A stretch of 64,000 nucleotides of DNA from Streptomyces sp. NA04227 (GCF_013364195.1 NZ_CP054918.1:496001-560000), one strand, 5' to 3'. Positions 27,377 through 35,157 are shown, counted from the first letter of the stretch. Notes: generated from the letters alone by a model not told the origin. Numbers and translations are program-made.

Positions 27377-28464
27377 CTCCCTGCCGTTCCGCAGCCGCAC
27401 TCGGCTCCGCGTGGGGCACCAGCCACCGTGGCCCGGTCCGGTCCCGGCTGCTTCCCTCGCGCGCCCTCACGTCGCCACGGCACGGCGATTCTGCGCAACA
27501 GGCCTGCGCGCAGAAGCCGTCGGGCCCGTGGCACCGAGGAGTCGGCGGCACCTCGCGGGCTCGCCCTGCCGGGCGCGGGCCGCGGTGCCGGGCGCAGTTG
27601 ACGTGCTTCGGCGAGGCTCAGGCGGAGGCTGGTGCGCAGCCACTCCACCTCGTCTTCGTCGGCGGCCGTCATCAGGCCGGTGACGACCCCGGCGGCGGCC
27701 GAACCGGGTTCGTAGCGCCAGGGGTTGGGGGGCCGTAGGCGCAGCAGCAGGGCGCGCTCGTAGGGATCGCGGACCGCCTCGGACAGTGCGGCGGGCGGGA
27801 GCAGGGCGGCGCTCACCGCCGCGCGTTCCCAGGGGCCGTGAGCGTCACGGAGCAACATGCCCGCGTGGCGCCCGCGCCAGTTCCGGGCGCGCAGGTCCAT
27901 ACCGCTGCCGACGCGGGTGCGCATGGCCTCGGGGAACCTGCCCGCCAGCAAGGGCCGGTTGGCTCCCAGCGCCGCGAACTCCCGTAGTTCCTCGGCCAGA
28001 TACAGCCAGACCACCGTGCGGTACCGGTTCAGCCGGAAGCGGACCGGGCTGAACAGACCCAGCCGGGCCAGTCGTGCGAAGCGCCCCGGGCTGACGTCGA
28101 GGAGAGCGGCCCCCTCGGCCGCTCCCACGAGGGCCACCCGTGCTCTGAGCCCCTCGGGGAAATCGGGGACCGCACGGAGTCTGGCGATCTCGGCCCGGCT
28201 GACCGCACGTCCGCGGCCGTCCGATGCTGTCTCGCTGCGGATGTGCCCAAGTCGCATCGCGGTCTCGAACTCCATGGGCGCGAGCCCCAGTTCACGCGCA
28301 GCCCGGGCAGCGGGAACCACTCCCGGGTCGCGGGCGCCGGAGCCTCGCCGCACACCGCGCACACCGGGCGGTGACTCACCGCGACTTTTCGTTGCCGGAC
28401 GCGCGGTGTCCTCGGCAGCGGGTGCCGGGCGCCGGAGGGTCGCGGTGATGTTGTTGGACGTCAT
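27310..28464 (-). CDS. DUF6397-like Streptomyces protein (putative DNA-binding)
   Basis: This 384-residue basic protein has a region (about 55-160) with helix-turn-helix-like segments: SRAEIARLRAVPDFPEGLRA and LLDVSPGRFARLARLGLF, followed by RFRLNRYRTVVWLYLAEEL. It resembles the DUF6397 family, known mainly from streptomycetes, with no proven function. The C-terminal 100 residues are low-complexity Arg/Pro/Gly and overlap the 3' end of the thioesterase remnant on the other strand by 67 bases. The MTSNNITATLR start looks genuine. Confidence 0.68.
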   Translation of the reverse strand: MTSNNITATLRRPAPAAEDTARPATKSRGESPPGVRGVRRGSGARDPGVVPAARAARELGLAPMEFETAMRLGHIRSETASDGRGRAVSRAEIARLRAVPDFPEGLRARVALVGAAEGAALLDVSPGRFARLARLGLFSPVRFRLNRYRTVVWLYLAEELREFAALGANRPLLAGRFPEAMRTRVGSGMDLRARNWRGRHAGMLLRDAHGPWERAAVSAALLPPAALSEAVRDPYERALLLRLRPPNPWRYEPGSAAAGVVTGLMTAADEDEVEWLRTSLRLSLAEARQLRPAPRPAPGRASPRGAADSSVPRARRLLRAGLLRRIAVPWRREGARGKQPGPDRATVAGAPRGAECGCGTAGSQDTGRKSPSCTTDTSMRPCRS

Positions 28465-28586
28465 GCTGGTTCTCCCCCGTGGAGACGGATTCGTTCACTC
28501 GGGGAAGACCGTAGCTCCGGCGGACGATCACCGCTCGCGCCTGTGGATAACTTTCGGGAGCGAGGGAATCTCTGCTGGTGAGCGGG

Positions 28587-29000
28587 TCAAGGGTCGATTT
28601 TGGGAGTCCGTTCACGGTGGCGGGCGTCCACGCCGAGGTGTTCGCCGACGCGGTTGACGAGCAGGGTCATCTCGTAGGCGATCTGGCCCATGTCGGCTTC
28701 GGCGTCGCTCAGTACGCACAGGCAGCTGCCGTCGCCCGCCGAGGTGACGAAGAGTGCGGCCTCGTCGAATTCGATCACTGTCTGTCGCACCCCGCCGATG
28801 CCGAAGTGGCGGCCCGAGCCCTTGGCGAGACTGTGCAGGCCGGAGGCCACGGCGGCCAGATGCTCCGCGTCCTGGCGCTCCAGTCCCTCGCTGGCACCGG
28901 TCACCAGCCCGTCGTTGGAGAGTACGAGGGCGTGCCGTATGTACTGGATGCGCTCGGTCAAGTCGTCCAGCAGCCAACCGAGTCCGCTGCTCTGTGCCAT
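28587..29000 (-). CDS. Roadblock/LC7 domain protein (CvnB/MglB-like)
   Basis: This 137-residue protein matches the roadblock/LC7 fold: LGWLLDDLTERIQYIRHALV, LSNDGLVTGASEGL, and ALFVTSAGDGSCLCVLSDAE. In Streptomyces these proteins usually sit in conservons with a histidine kinase, a DUF742 protein and a Ras-like GTPase. None of those partners is adjacent here, so it is an orphan. It probably modulates a GTPase encoded elsewhere. Confidence 0.88.
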   Translation of the reverse strand: MAQSSGLGWLLDDLTERIQYIRHALVLSNDGLVTGASEGLERQDAEHLAAVASGLHSLAKGSGRHFGIGGVRQTVIEFDEAALFVTSAGDGSCLCVLSDAEADMGQIAYEMTLLVNRVGEHLGVDARHRERTPKIDP

Positions 29001-29130
29001 GGTCGGTCTCCCCGCTCGCGGTCCCCCGGCGATCCGCCGGAGGTTGCCGGAGGATCTCTGCCGCAAGCCTTCCCCACCCGGGGCCCCTGGGCAACCAGGA
29101 TGCGCGCATGGCACACAACATGACCGGTGA

Positions 29131-29174
29131 CGCGCGGCGGGCGCCGCCCGCGCACGCGAACCGCCCGCCGCGCG
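29131..29174. terminator. 13-bp perfect inverted repeat upstream of the roadblock gene
   Basis: The arms 29131-29143 and 29162-29174 pair perfectly around an 18-base loop, and are almost pure G/C. It lies behind the better-placed terminator of the aminopeptidase gene. It could be a back-up terminator or a structured 5' element. Confidence 0.5.
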
Positions 29175-29208
29175 CCGCCGGTTGGGCCACCACCGCGACG
29201 GCAGCGAA

Positions 29209-29238
29209 AAGGGGCGGCCGGTACTTCAGCCGCCCCTT
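29209..29238 (-). terminator. Terminator of the tripeptidyl aminopeptidase gene
   Basis: A 10-bp perfect stem (29209-29218 with 29229-29238) and 10-base loop are followed on the minus strand by TTTTC-like bases (counting the last stem Ts). It lies 73 bases after the gene's stop codon. Confidence 0.75.
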
Positions 29239-29310
29239 CTCACTGCCCGAACCGCTCACGTATCGGAATCGGTCAGGCCTGCCAACCGTTCACGTACCCG
29301 AGCACAGGCC

Positions 29311-30921
29311 TCACTTGGCCGCCGACTCCGGCTTCGGGGTCGCGTGCGGGTCACAGGTGACGTCCTGCGCGTCGAGCTTGCCGGTGAGCAGGTAGTCGTC
29401 CACCCGGTTGTTGATGCACGGGTTGGTCTGACCGGTGACGCCGTGCGAGCCGGCGTCCTTCTCCGTCACCAGACGCGAGCCCTTGAACCGCTTGTGCAGT
29501 TCGACGGCGCCCTCGTAGGGAGTGGCGGCGTCCCGCTCGGCCTGGATGATCAGGACGGGCGGCAGGCCCTTGTGCGACTTCACGTCGACCGGCGTCTGCT
29601 GCTTGGTGGACCACGTGGCGCACGGCAGGTTCATCCACGCGTTGGCCCACGTCATGAACGGATGGTCCTTGTGCAGCCGGGTGTTGTCGCGGTCCCAGCG
29701 CTTCCAGCTGGTGGGCCACTTGGCGTCGGCGCACTCGACGGCCGTGTAGACCGCGTTGCCGTTCTCGGAAGCGGCGTTGCCCTTGGTGTCCGAGAGGTCG
29801 GGGCCCGCGGCCTCGACCAGCGCCTCGGTGTCACCGGCCACGTACTTGCTCCACACCTGGGCGGTGGAGGCCCAGGCCGAGTCGTAGTACGGAGCGCCCT
29901 GGAAGAAGGAGGTCAGCTCGGCCGGACCGACGACCCCGCCGATGGGCTCCTTCTTCGCGGCGGCGCGCAGCTTCTCCCACTGGGCCTGGACCTTCTCCTG
30001 GGTGTCGCCCAGGTGGTAGGCCGCGTCGTTCTGCGCGACCCACTTCGTCCAGTCCTCCCAGCGGCCCTGGAACGCGACGTCCTGGTCCAGGTTGGCCTGG
30101 TACCAGATCTTCTCGCGCGACGGGTTGACCACGCTGTCCACGACCATGCGACGGACGTGGTCCGGGAAGAGGGTGCCGTACACGGCGCCGAGGTAGGTGC
30201 CGTAGGAGACGCCCAGGAAGTTGAGCTTCTCCTCACCGAGCGCGGCGCGGATGACGTCCAGGTCGCGTGCGGTGTTCGGCGTGGTCATGTGCGGCAGCAT
30301 CTCGCCGCTGCGCTCGGCGCAGCCGTCCGCGTACTCGCGGGCGAGCTTGCGCTGGGCGCGCTTGTCGGCCTCGTTGTCGGGCACCGGGTCGGCCTTCGGG
30401 GCCTTGACGAACTCCTGCGGGTCGACACAGGAGATCGGCGCCGAGTGGCCCACGCCGCGGGGGTCGAATCCGACGAAGTCGTAAGCCTTCGCGGTCTTCT
30501 CCCACAGCGGGTTCTTCTTGGTCACGCGGGTCGGGAAGCGCATGCCCGAACCGCCGGGACCGCCGGGGTTGTAGAGGAGGGCACCCTGGCGCTCCTCCTT
30601 CGAGCCGGTGTTCTTGACCCGGTCGACGGCGATCTTGATCTGCTTGCCGTTGGGCTTGGCGTAATCGAGCGGGACCGTGACCCAACCGCACTGGATCGGC
30701 GACGCCAGCTCCCAGTCGGCCGGGCAGTCCTTCCAGTCGATGCCCGCCTCGGCGGCGCGCTCGGCCGCGCGGGCCACGCCGCGTGCCTCACGATCGGCAC
30801 CCTTGCCGCTGTCCGCGTTGGCCGTGGGGGCGGCGAACGCGCCGGCGGCAAGGGTGCCGGCGATCAGAGTCGTAGCGGAACCGACCAGCAGGGATCTGCG
30901 TGTGCCGATTATTCGTTTCAA
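29311..30921 (-). CDS. Secreted tripeptidyl aminopeptidase (alpha/beta hydrolase, TAP-like)
   Basis: This 536-residue exported serine peptidase has a signal peptide of about 36 residues ending near ANADS. The mature part has the oxyanion segment NPGGPGGSG, nucleophile elbow GVSYGTYLG (Ser), the Asp in QAERDAATPYEGA and the His in DAGSHGVTG. The C-terminal region is TAP-like. It matches the Streptomyces Tap/SlpD family that removes tripeptides from extracellular proteins. The start is TTG 30921, chosen because GGGAGGA lies just upstream and the signal peptide begins there. Confidence 0.93.
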   Translation of the reverse strand: MKRIIGTRRSLLVGSATTLIAGTLAAGAFAAPTANADSGKGADREARGVARAAERAAEAGIDWKDCPADWELASPIQCGWVTVPLDYAKPNGKQIKIAVDRVKNTGSKEERQGALLYNPGGPGGSGMRFPTRVTKKNPLWEKTAKAYDFVGFDPRGVGHSAPISCVDPQEFVKAPKADPVPDNEADKRAQRKLAREYADGCAERSGEMLPHMTTPNTARDLDVIRAALGEEKLNFLGVSYGTYLGAVYGTLFPDHVRRMVVDSVVNPSREKIWYQANLDQDVAFQGRWEDWTKWVAQNDAAYHLGDTQEKVQAQWEKLRAAAKKEPIGGVVGPAELTSFFQGAPYYDSAWASTAQVWSKYVAGDTEALVEAAGPDLSDTKGNAASENGNAVYTAVECADAKWPTSWKRWDRDNTRLHKDHPFMTWANAWMNLPCATWSTKQQTPVDVKSHKGLPPVLIIQAERDAATPYEGAVELHKRFKGSRLVTEKDAGSHGVTGQTNPCINNRVDDYLLTGKLDAQDVTCDPHATPKPESAAK

Positions 30922-31287
30922 GTGGATCCTCCCGTAAACGGAATCGATCGACAGTACGGGTGATCCTGTCGGTTGACGAACGATCGGCGACAGACGTCCG
31001 GACCCTTCTTTACCAATCCGATAACCGGTGACTTCGACACCGTTGAGCGGAGATGGGCACACGGAATCCCCGCCGAAACGGGAGAGTTCCAGCCATCTCG
31101 GGTCCTGCCCACTGGGTGAACTCCCGGTGGAGCGGCGCGGGCTGCACCTGGCGCAGGCTAAGAGGAGGTTTGAGCGGCAGGGGTTGCTCGCGAGGGCGAC
31201 CCGGTTTTCGCTCCGCGCCCACACTTCAGCGATCGGCAGGCGCGAGGTCGCCGATTCGGCACGACCGCAACGGCGTTGCGCCGAGGA

Positions 31288-31315
31288 AGAAAAGGTCTAC
31301 GCAGAAAAGGTCTAC
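31288..31315. repeat. 13-bp direct repeat, two copies, 15-bp period
   Basis: The sequence AGAAAAGGTCTAC occurs at 31288-31300 and 31303-31315 with a 2-base spacer. It is A-rich in a GC-rich background and lies about 370 bp upstream of the aminopeptidase start. It may be a regulator-binding site; no known consensus fits. Confidence 0.55.
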
Positions 31316-31333
31316 TCGGTGACGGGGACACCG

Positions 31334-31356
31334 GCGTCCCGGGGCGTCCGGGACGC
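31334..31356 (-). terminator. Terminator of the YefM-like antitoxin gene
   Basis: A perfect 9-bp stem (31334-31342 with 31348-31356) with a 5-base loop lies 14 bases beyond the antitoxin stop on its strand. It leaves no room for a toxin gene directly downstream. Confidence 0.7.
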
Positions 31357-31370
31357 GGATCCCTTGCTCG

Positions 31371-31652
31371 TCACGCCTTGGGGCCACGCCCGCGGTGTTC
31401 GGCGGTGATGGCGAAGCGCTGCTGTTCGCCCGGAGCGGACGCCACCGTATGAACCTGCGCCACGGAGCTGATCACCTGCTCCTCCGCGACCTCGGCCGGC
31501 TCCTCCAGACGCCGCAGGTCCTCCGCCGATACCAGGGCGACGAGCGGCTTGCCGTGCCGTGTGACGACAACGCGCTCGCCGCCGTACACCACGCGGTTGA
31601 TGAGGTCGGCGAGCTCTGCGCGGGCTTGCGTCACCGGAATCTCGTAGGCCAT
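31371..31652 (-). CDS. Orphan type II antitoxin, Phd/YefM family
   Basis: This 93-residue protein starts with MAYEIPVTQARAELADLINR and has VVVTRHGKPLVALVSAEDLRRLE, the classic Phd/YefM N-terminal DNA-binding and dimerisation domain. YefM proteins neutralise RelE/YoeB-type RNases and repress their own operon. No toxin gene lies downstream, because a hairpin follows directly. In-frame ATGs at 31661 and 31664 are alternative starts. A TGTACA-type palindrome lies just upstream. The long C-terminal tail is rich in Gln/Glu/Ala. Confidence 0.88.
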   Translation of the reverse strand: MAYEIPVTQARAELADLINRVVYGGERVVVTRHGKPLVALVSAEDLRRLEEPAEVAEEQVISSVAQVHTVASAPGEQQRFAITAEHRGRGPKA

Positions 31653-31670
31653 GCTCCCCATCATAACGTC

Positions 31671-31687
31671 ATGTACGTCCTGTACAT
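31671..31687. promoter_or_regulatory. Candidate YefM operator (TGTACA-type palindrome)
   Basis: ATGTAC-N5-GTACAT is a perfect palindrome 19 bases upstream of the chosen antitoxin start. It contains one exact TGTACA hexamer and one near copy (TGTACG). TGTACA is the core recognised by YefM in E. coli. Autoregulation is therefore likely. Confidence 0.65.
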
Positions 31688-31742
31688 TTTTTACGGAACG
31701 GCCAGACGTCGGACAGCCGCCGATCCAGAGGAGACGTGTGCC

Positions 31743-31844
31743 ATGAGTGGGCCATCCCACCGTCATGTCCCGCCGCACTTCACCGGGCCCTGGGGCCCGC
31801 CCCGCACCCCGATCGACGACGGGACGTCGCGCCATGCGAGGTGA
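31743..31844 (+). CDS. Small proline-rich protein, possible leader cistron
   Basis: This 33-residue frame begins MSGPSHRHVPPHF and has a good GAGGAG ribosome-binding site 9 bases upstream of its ATG. Its stop lies inside the start of the next gene (11-base overlap), which suggests translational coupling. Its function is unknown. It could be a coupling leader with no protein function of its own. Confidence 0.5.
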   Translation: MSGPSHRHVPPHFTGPWGPPRTPIDDGTSRHAR

Positions 31845-32157
31845 ACGGCATGTGTTCCCGCCGGAGCAGCCCGCGCTGCCCGCTCTCACCCGCGCCGAGG
31901 GCGAGTTGATCGACCGCTATCTGGAGGCGGTCGACCAGCTGGGGCGGATCAACCCGGCGCGCGGCGACAACACGTACGCCGCCCTGCGCGCGGCACAAGC
32001 CCTCGCCTCCAAGGCGGCCGCGCTGCGGGACGCGCTGACCCTGATGCACCAGCGAGGGGAGCGCGAACTGCACAGCCGCACCCTCGCCCGCGCCCTGCGG
32101 ATTCTCGACGGCGAACGGCGGGCGGCACGCGTGACCCTGCCGCCCGCCGACTGCTGA
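31834..32157 (+). CDS. Small conserved-looking helical protein, unknown function
   Basis: This 107-residue protein starts MRGERHVFPPEQPALPALTR and is mostly alpha-helical (LTRAEGELIDRYLEAVDQLG; ALRAAQALASKAAALRDALT). It has no signal or membrane segment. The GC pattern of its codons is that of a real gene. It overlaps the preceding small cistron. I do not recognise a named family. Confidence 0.6.
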   Translation: MRGERHVFPPEQPALPALTRAEGELIDRYLEAVDQLGRINPARGDNTYAALRAAQALASKAAALRDALTLMHQRGERELHSRTLARALRILDGERRAARVTLPPADC

Positions 32158-32290
32158 CCGGCCTCCCAGACGACCGTGGGGAAGTCCCGTCCGCGAAATC
32201 CCCGTTCAAACGGGCCGGTGGGACTACCCCTGGTCGGGCGAATACGGCACCTGGGAAACGGCCGAACTGACATCCGCGGTTTGAGTCGGG

Positions 32291-32315
32291 AAACCGCCGT
32301 CCGGGCGGTTTATTC
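32291..32315 (+). terminator. Rho-independent-like terminator
   Basis: AAACCGCC pairs with GGCGGTTT (8 bp, 5-base loop), followed by TATT. It is one of the few hairpins in the window with a T-rich tail, and it ends the transcript of the small gene pair at 31743-32157. Confidence 0.75.
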
Positions 32316-32489
32316 GCAGGTGCACCGGCCTGCGCCGCCAAGATCGGCCAATGCGGAAATCGTGGCGGCCACCCGGACGGCCCACCGGGCCTCGCGGACC
32401 CGCCCGCCGTTTCCGCCCGGAAACTCGTGCCCGGCTGCGTGACCATCGCTTGCGACGACAAGCCCCCGCCGTAGGGGCGGGGCGATCCG

Positions 32490-32670
32490 GGCGGACGCCG
32501 AGTCCTGCCGCCGTCCGGATGTCCGGTCGACAGGAGTGGATCGGCAGGAGTGGAGGACCCGAGCAGTACGGGCCCACCGGAGCTCGCTCCGGACGCCCTT
32601 GGGGTCAAGCCGCACCCGCGGCCGGGCATCTTCGCCTGCCCGAACCCGACAGGTCATCCTTCACAGGCGG
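32490..32670 (+). promoter_or_regulatory. c-di-AMP riboswitch (ydaO-yuaA type) upstream of NlpC/P60 gene
   Basis: The leader has the conserved blocks I know from the Streptomyces rpfA/NlpC c-di-AMP riboswitches, in order: CGCCGAGTCCTGCC near 32496, GGCAGGAGTGGAGGACCC near 32542, GGGCCCACCGGA near 32570, CCCTTGGGGTCAAGCCG near 32597, and CCCGAACCCGACAGGTCATC near 32639. Its length of about 170 bases fits. In actinobacteria this class turns off expression of cell-wall hydrolases when c-di-AMP is high. The boundaries are approximate and no structure was folded. Confidence 0.85.
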
Positions 32671-32687
32671 CTGACGAAGGGTTGCGC

Positions 32688-33155
32688 ATGTACGCGCTCA
32701 ATCGTGTCCCTCTCGCTCTGTCCCGGGCCACCACCGCCTCGGCCCTCACCCTCGCCGCCGTAGGCGGCAGCCTGTCCCTGCCCGGAGCCGCCACCGAGGC
32801 CCGGGCCCTGACACCGGGCGTGAAGGCGCTCGAAATCGCGGCGTCCAAACAGGGCGCCCCCTACGGATACGGCGCCACGGGCCCGCACCGGTTCGACTGT
32901 TCGGGCCTGACCCAGTACGCCTTCAAGCAGGCGGGCAAGGAACTCCCGCGCACCGCACAGCAGCAGTACAACCGGAGCGAGCATGTGCCCGGCAGCGAGC
33001 GGCGCATCGGGGACCTGGTCTTCTTCGGGAGCAGCGTCTACCACGTGGGGATCTACGCCGGTCACGACCGGATCTGGCACTCACCCAAGACCGGGTCCGT
33101 GGTCCGGCTGGAGAAGATCTGGACCGACCTGGTCCGGTACGGGCGCGTCAACTGA
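32688..33155 (+). CDS. Secreted NlpC/P60 peptidoglycan hydrolase
   Basis: This 155-residue protein has a signal peptide of about 38 residues (ends near ATEARA) and a C-terminal NlpC/P60 domain. The catalytic Cys is in RFDCSGLTQYAF, His is in YHVGIYAGHD, and the third polar residue is near RIWHSPKTG. It cleaves stem peptides in peptidoglycan. It is small for the family, with no SH3 or coiled-coil domain. It is controlled by the c-di-AMP riboswitch in its leader. Confidence 0.94.
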   Translation: MYALNRVPLALSRATTASALTLAAVGGSLSLPGAATEARALTPGVKALEIAASKQGAPYGYGATGPHRFDCSGLTQYAFKQAGKELPRTAQQQYNRSEHVPGSERRIGDLVFFGSSVYHVGIYAGHDRIWHSPKTGSVVRLEKIWTDLVRYGRVN

Positions 33156-33185
33156 GCTGTCGCGCCAACCGTCCGCCGGACGGGG

Positions 33186-33221
33186 GGTGGTGGGACCGGT
33201 CTGCGCCCCGGTCCCACCACC
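33186..33221. terminator. Long bidirectional hairpin terminator
   Basis: A perfect 14-bp stem (33186-33199 with 33208-33221) and 8-base loop lie between the convergent NlpC/P60 and ATP-binding-protein genes. Confidence 0.8.
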
Positions 33222-33306
33222 GTCCGGGTGCGCCGTGCCGAACTCGCCGCTTCGGCGGGACGATTGGCACGTACGTACCTCCAACCGTCGCCCGCGCAGG
33301 GCCACT

Positions 33307-33759
33307 TCAGGCGTCCGCGGCGGTCACCGGCAGCACCGTCCACACCGTCTTGCCGCCCTCGGGAGTCGGGGTGACGGAGAGTTCGCCACCGTGCAGGGCG
33401 GTGAGGCACCGGACGATGTCCATACCGCGACCGTTGTCCTGACACTCGCCGTCGGCCGTGAACTCTTCACCCAGGGCAGGTCGTCGGGGCAGTCCCGGAT
33501 GGCTGTCGGTCACGCCGATCCGCAGGATCTCGTCGCGCTCGAGCCGCAGGCCGACGGTGAAGGTGGGTGATTGACCACGGGTGTGCAGTACGGCGTTGGT
33601 GACCAGCTCGGAGACGATGAGCCGGGCGTTCTCGGCGAGTTCGCCTCCGGCGGGCGGCAGTCCCCAGCCGTCGAGGACCTCGGTGACGAACCTCCGGGCC
33701 TCGGGTACCGAGAGAGTCCGGCTCGGGAGTGTGACGGATGCTTCCTGGTGATCTGCCAT
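33307..33759 (-). CDS. RsbW-like ATP-binding protein (HATPase_c_2)
   Basis: This 150-residue serine-kinase-like protein has the N-box in LIVSELVTNAVLHT, a G1-like region around VTDSHPG, and DNGRGMDIV. Streptomycetes carry dozens of such proteins; some are anti-sigma factors. No sigma factor or anti-anti-sigma gene is adjacent. The partner is unknown. Confidence 0.9.
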   Translation of the reverse strand: MADHQEASVTLPSRTLSVPEARRFVTEVLDGWGLPPAGGELAENARLIVSELVTNAVLHTRGQSPTFTVGLRLERDEILRIGVTDSHPGLPRRPALGEEFTADGECQDNGRGMDIVRCLTALHGGELSVTPTPEGGKTVWTVLPVTAADA

Positions 33760-33986
33760 GGCGCGGCGTCCCTTCCCACCGTGCCGGGCGCGTGGTCCGC
33801 ATGGCCCGTCTCCCGGGCGCCCGCACTGGTGCAGGCCGCAAGCCTGCCACCGGCCGACGGCCGCCCGAGGCCCGGCCACCCGGACGTGCGGGCAACTGTC
33901 CCCCGATGCGGTGAATCTGCCCCGCGACTCCCCCGCACCGCCACGACCTGCGGATACGGCCCGCATCACGGGCCGTACGGGACGAC

Positions 33987-35123
33987 TCAGACGGGCGCCG
34001 TACGGGTGATCACACGGACCGCCTCGGCGATCTGCTCGCCGGTCAGATCGGCCCGCGCGGTGAGCCGCAGCCGGGAGACACCGTCGGGCACCGACGGCGG
34101 GCGGAAGCAGCCGACCGACAGGCCGTTCTCGCGGCAGTCCGCGGCCCAGCGGAAGGCCTTGTCGGGCGAGGGCGCGCGCACCGAGACCACCGCCGCGTCG
34201 GGGCGTACCGCTTGCAGGCCCGCCTCGGTCAGCCGGGTGTGCAGCTCGCGCGCCACCTCACCGGCGCGCGCCGCGCGCTGCGGTTCGCGGGCCAGGATCC
34301 GCAGGGCCTGGTGCGCGGCGGCCACCGCCGCGGGCGCGAGGCCGGTGTCGAATATCAGCGTCCGCGCCGTGTTCACGAGGTGGTCGATGACATGGGCCGG
34401 GCCGAGTACGGCACCGCCCTGGCTGCCGAGCGACTTGGACAGGGTGACCGTCGTGACCACATCGGGCGCGCCCGCGAGTCCGGCGGCGGCAGGTGCGCCG
34501 CGCCCGCCGGGCCCGAGCACGCCGAGGCCGTGCGCGTCGTCCACCAAGAGCCCGGCGCCGAACTCCCGGCAGGCCGCCGCGAGCTCGCCGAGCGGGGCCG
34601 CGTCGCCGTCGACCGAGAACACCGAGTCGGACACCACAACGGCCGTGCCCTGGTGGGTGTCCAGCGTCTTGCGTACGGCTTCCACGTCGCGGTGCCCGAC
34701 CACCTGGGTGGTGCCCCGGGCCAGACGGCAGCCGTCGATCAGCGAAGCGTGGTTGGCGGCGTCCGAGACGATCAGGGAACCGTGCGGGGCGAGCGCGGTG
34801 ACGGCGGCCAGATTGGCCGCGTAACCGGAGGACAGCACGAGGGCCGACTCGAATCCGCAGAACGCCGCGAGTTCCCGTTCCAGTTCCGCGTGCAGTGAGG
34901 TGGAACCGGTCACCAGCCGGGAGCCCGTGGAACCCCCGCCCCAGGCGAGCGCCGCCTCGGCCGCCGCGGCGGTGACCTCGGGGTGCCGGGTGAGCCCCAG
35001 GTAGTCGTTGCCCGCGAGGTCGACCAGCGGGGAGTCGGCGGGGCGCGGGCGCAGGCTGCGGACCAGACCGGCCCGGCGCCGCCCGAGCGCCTGCTCGTCG
35101 ATCCAGTCGAAAGGTCCAGCCAT
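33987..35123 (-). CDS. bioF: 8-amino-7-oxononanoate synthase
   Basis: This 378-residue PLP enzyme condenses pimeloyl-ACP/CoA with alanine in biotin synthesis. It has NDYLGLTRHPEV, GSTGSRLVTGSTSLHAELE, DDAHGLGVLGPGGRG and the PLP Lys in TLSKSLGSQGG. It is divergent from bioB across a 160-bp region. The separate promoter direction is unusual only in that bioF is split from the bioBAD operon; it completes the late pathway in this locus. Confidence 0.94.
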   Translation of the reverse strand: MAGPFDWIDEQALGRRRAGLVRSLRPRPADSPLVDLAGNDYLGLTRHPEVTAAAAEAALAWGGGSTGSRLVTGSTSLHAELERELAAFCGFESALVLSSGYAANLAAVTALAPHGSLIVSDAANHASLIDGCRLARGTTQVVGHRDVEAVRKTLDTHQGTAVVVSDSVFSVDGDAAPLGELAAACREFGAGLLVDDAHGLGVLGPGGRGAPAAAGLAGAPDVVTTVTLSKSLGSQGGAVLGPAHVIDHLVNTARTLIFDTGLAPAAVAAAHQALRILAREPQRAARAGEVARELHTRLTEAGLQAVRPDAAVVSVRAPSPDKAFRWAADCRENGLSVGCFRPPSVPDGVSRLRLTARADLTGEQIAEAVRVITRTAPV

Positions 35124-35137
35124 GCGCTCCTCCGGCC

Positions 35138-35157
35138 TTGACACACAAAGGTTTTGT
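35138..35157. promoter_or_regulatory. Possible shared promoter/operator of bioF and bioB
   Basis: A TTGACA hexamer (35138-35143) overlaps the inverted repeat ACAAA-GGT-TTTGT (35145-35157) in the divergent bioF-bioB region. It could be a promoter with a regulator site. It does not fit the BirA or BioQ operators that I know, so the regulator is unknown. Confidence 0.4.

Larger units (their letters stand above)
29001..29310. other. Intergenic region with two strong hairpins
   Basis: This 310-bp stretch between the aminopeptidase stop and the roadblock start holds no convincing gene. It contains two perfect inverted repeats (29131-29174 and 29209-29238) and the upstream region of the roadblock gene. 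I recognise no other motif. Confidence 0.6.
30922..31370. other. 449-bp intergenic region
   Basis: It holds the promoter region of the aminopeptidase gene, a 13-bp direct repeat (31288-31315) and the hairpin after the antitoxin gene (31334-31356). An open frame on the + strand at 31028-31408 has no family similarity that I can see and runs through these elements, so I do not call it a gene. Confidence 0.55.
32158..32687. other. 530-bp intergenic region: terminator plus riboswitch leader
   Basis: No protein gene is supported here. The first half holds a rho-independent-like terminator (32291-32315). The second half is the structured leader of the NlpC/P60 gene (about 32490-32670). Between them (32316-32489) is a short hairpin at 32464-32482 and probably the promoter. 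Confidence 0.65.

Noticed and set aside
31028..31408. Possible 126-residue gene on the + strand
   Set aside because: It crosses the direct repeat and the hairpin of the antitoxin gene and enters that gene antisense. It has no ribosome-binding site or family similarity.
32184..32482. Several short inverted repeats before the riboswitch, considered as CRISPR or an attachment site
   Set aside because: They are unrelated hairpins (one a terminator) and not regularly spaced identical repeats. No cas, integrase or tRNA gene is near.
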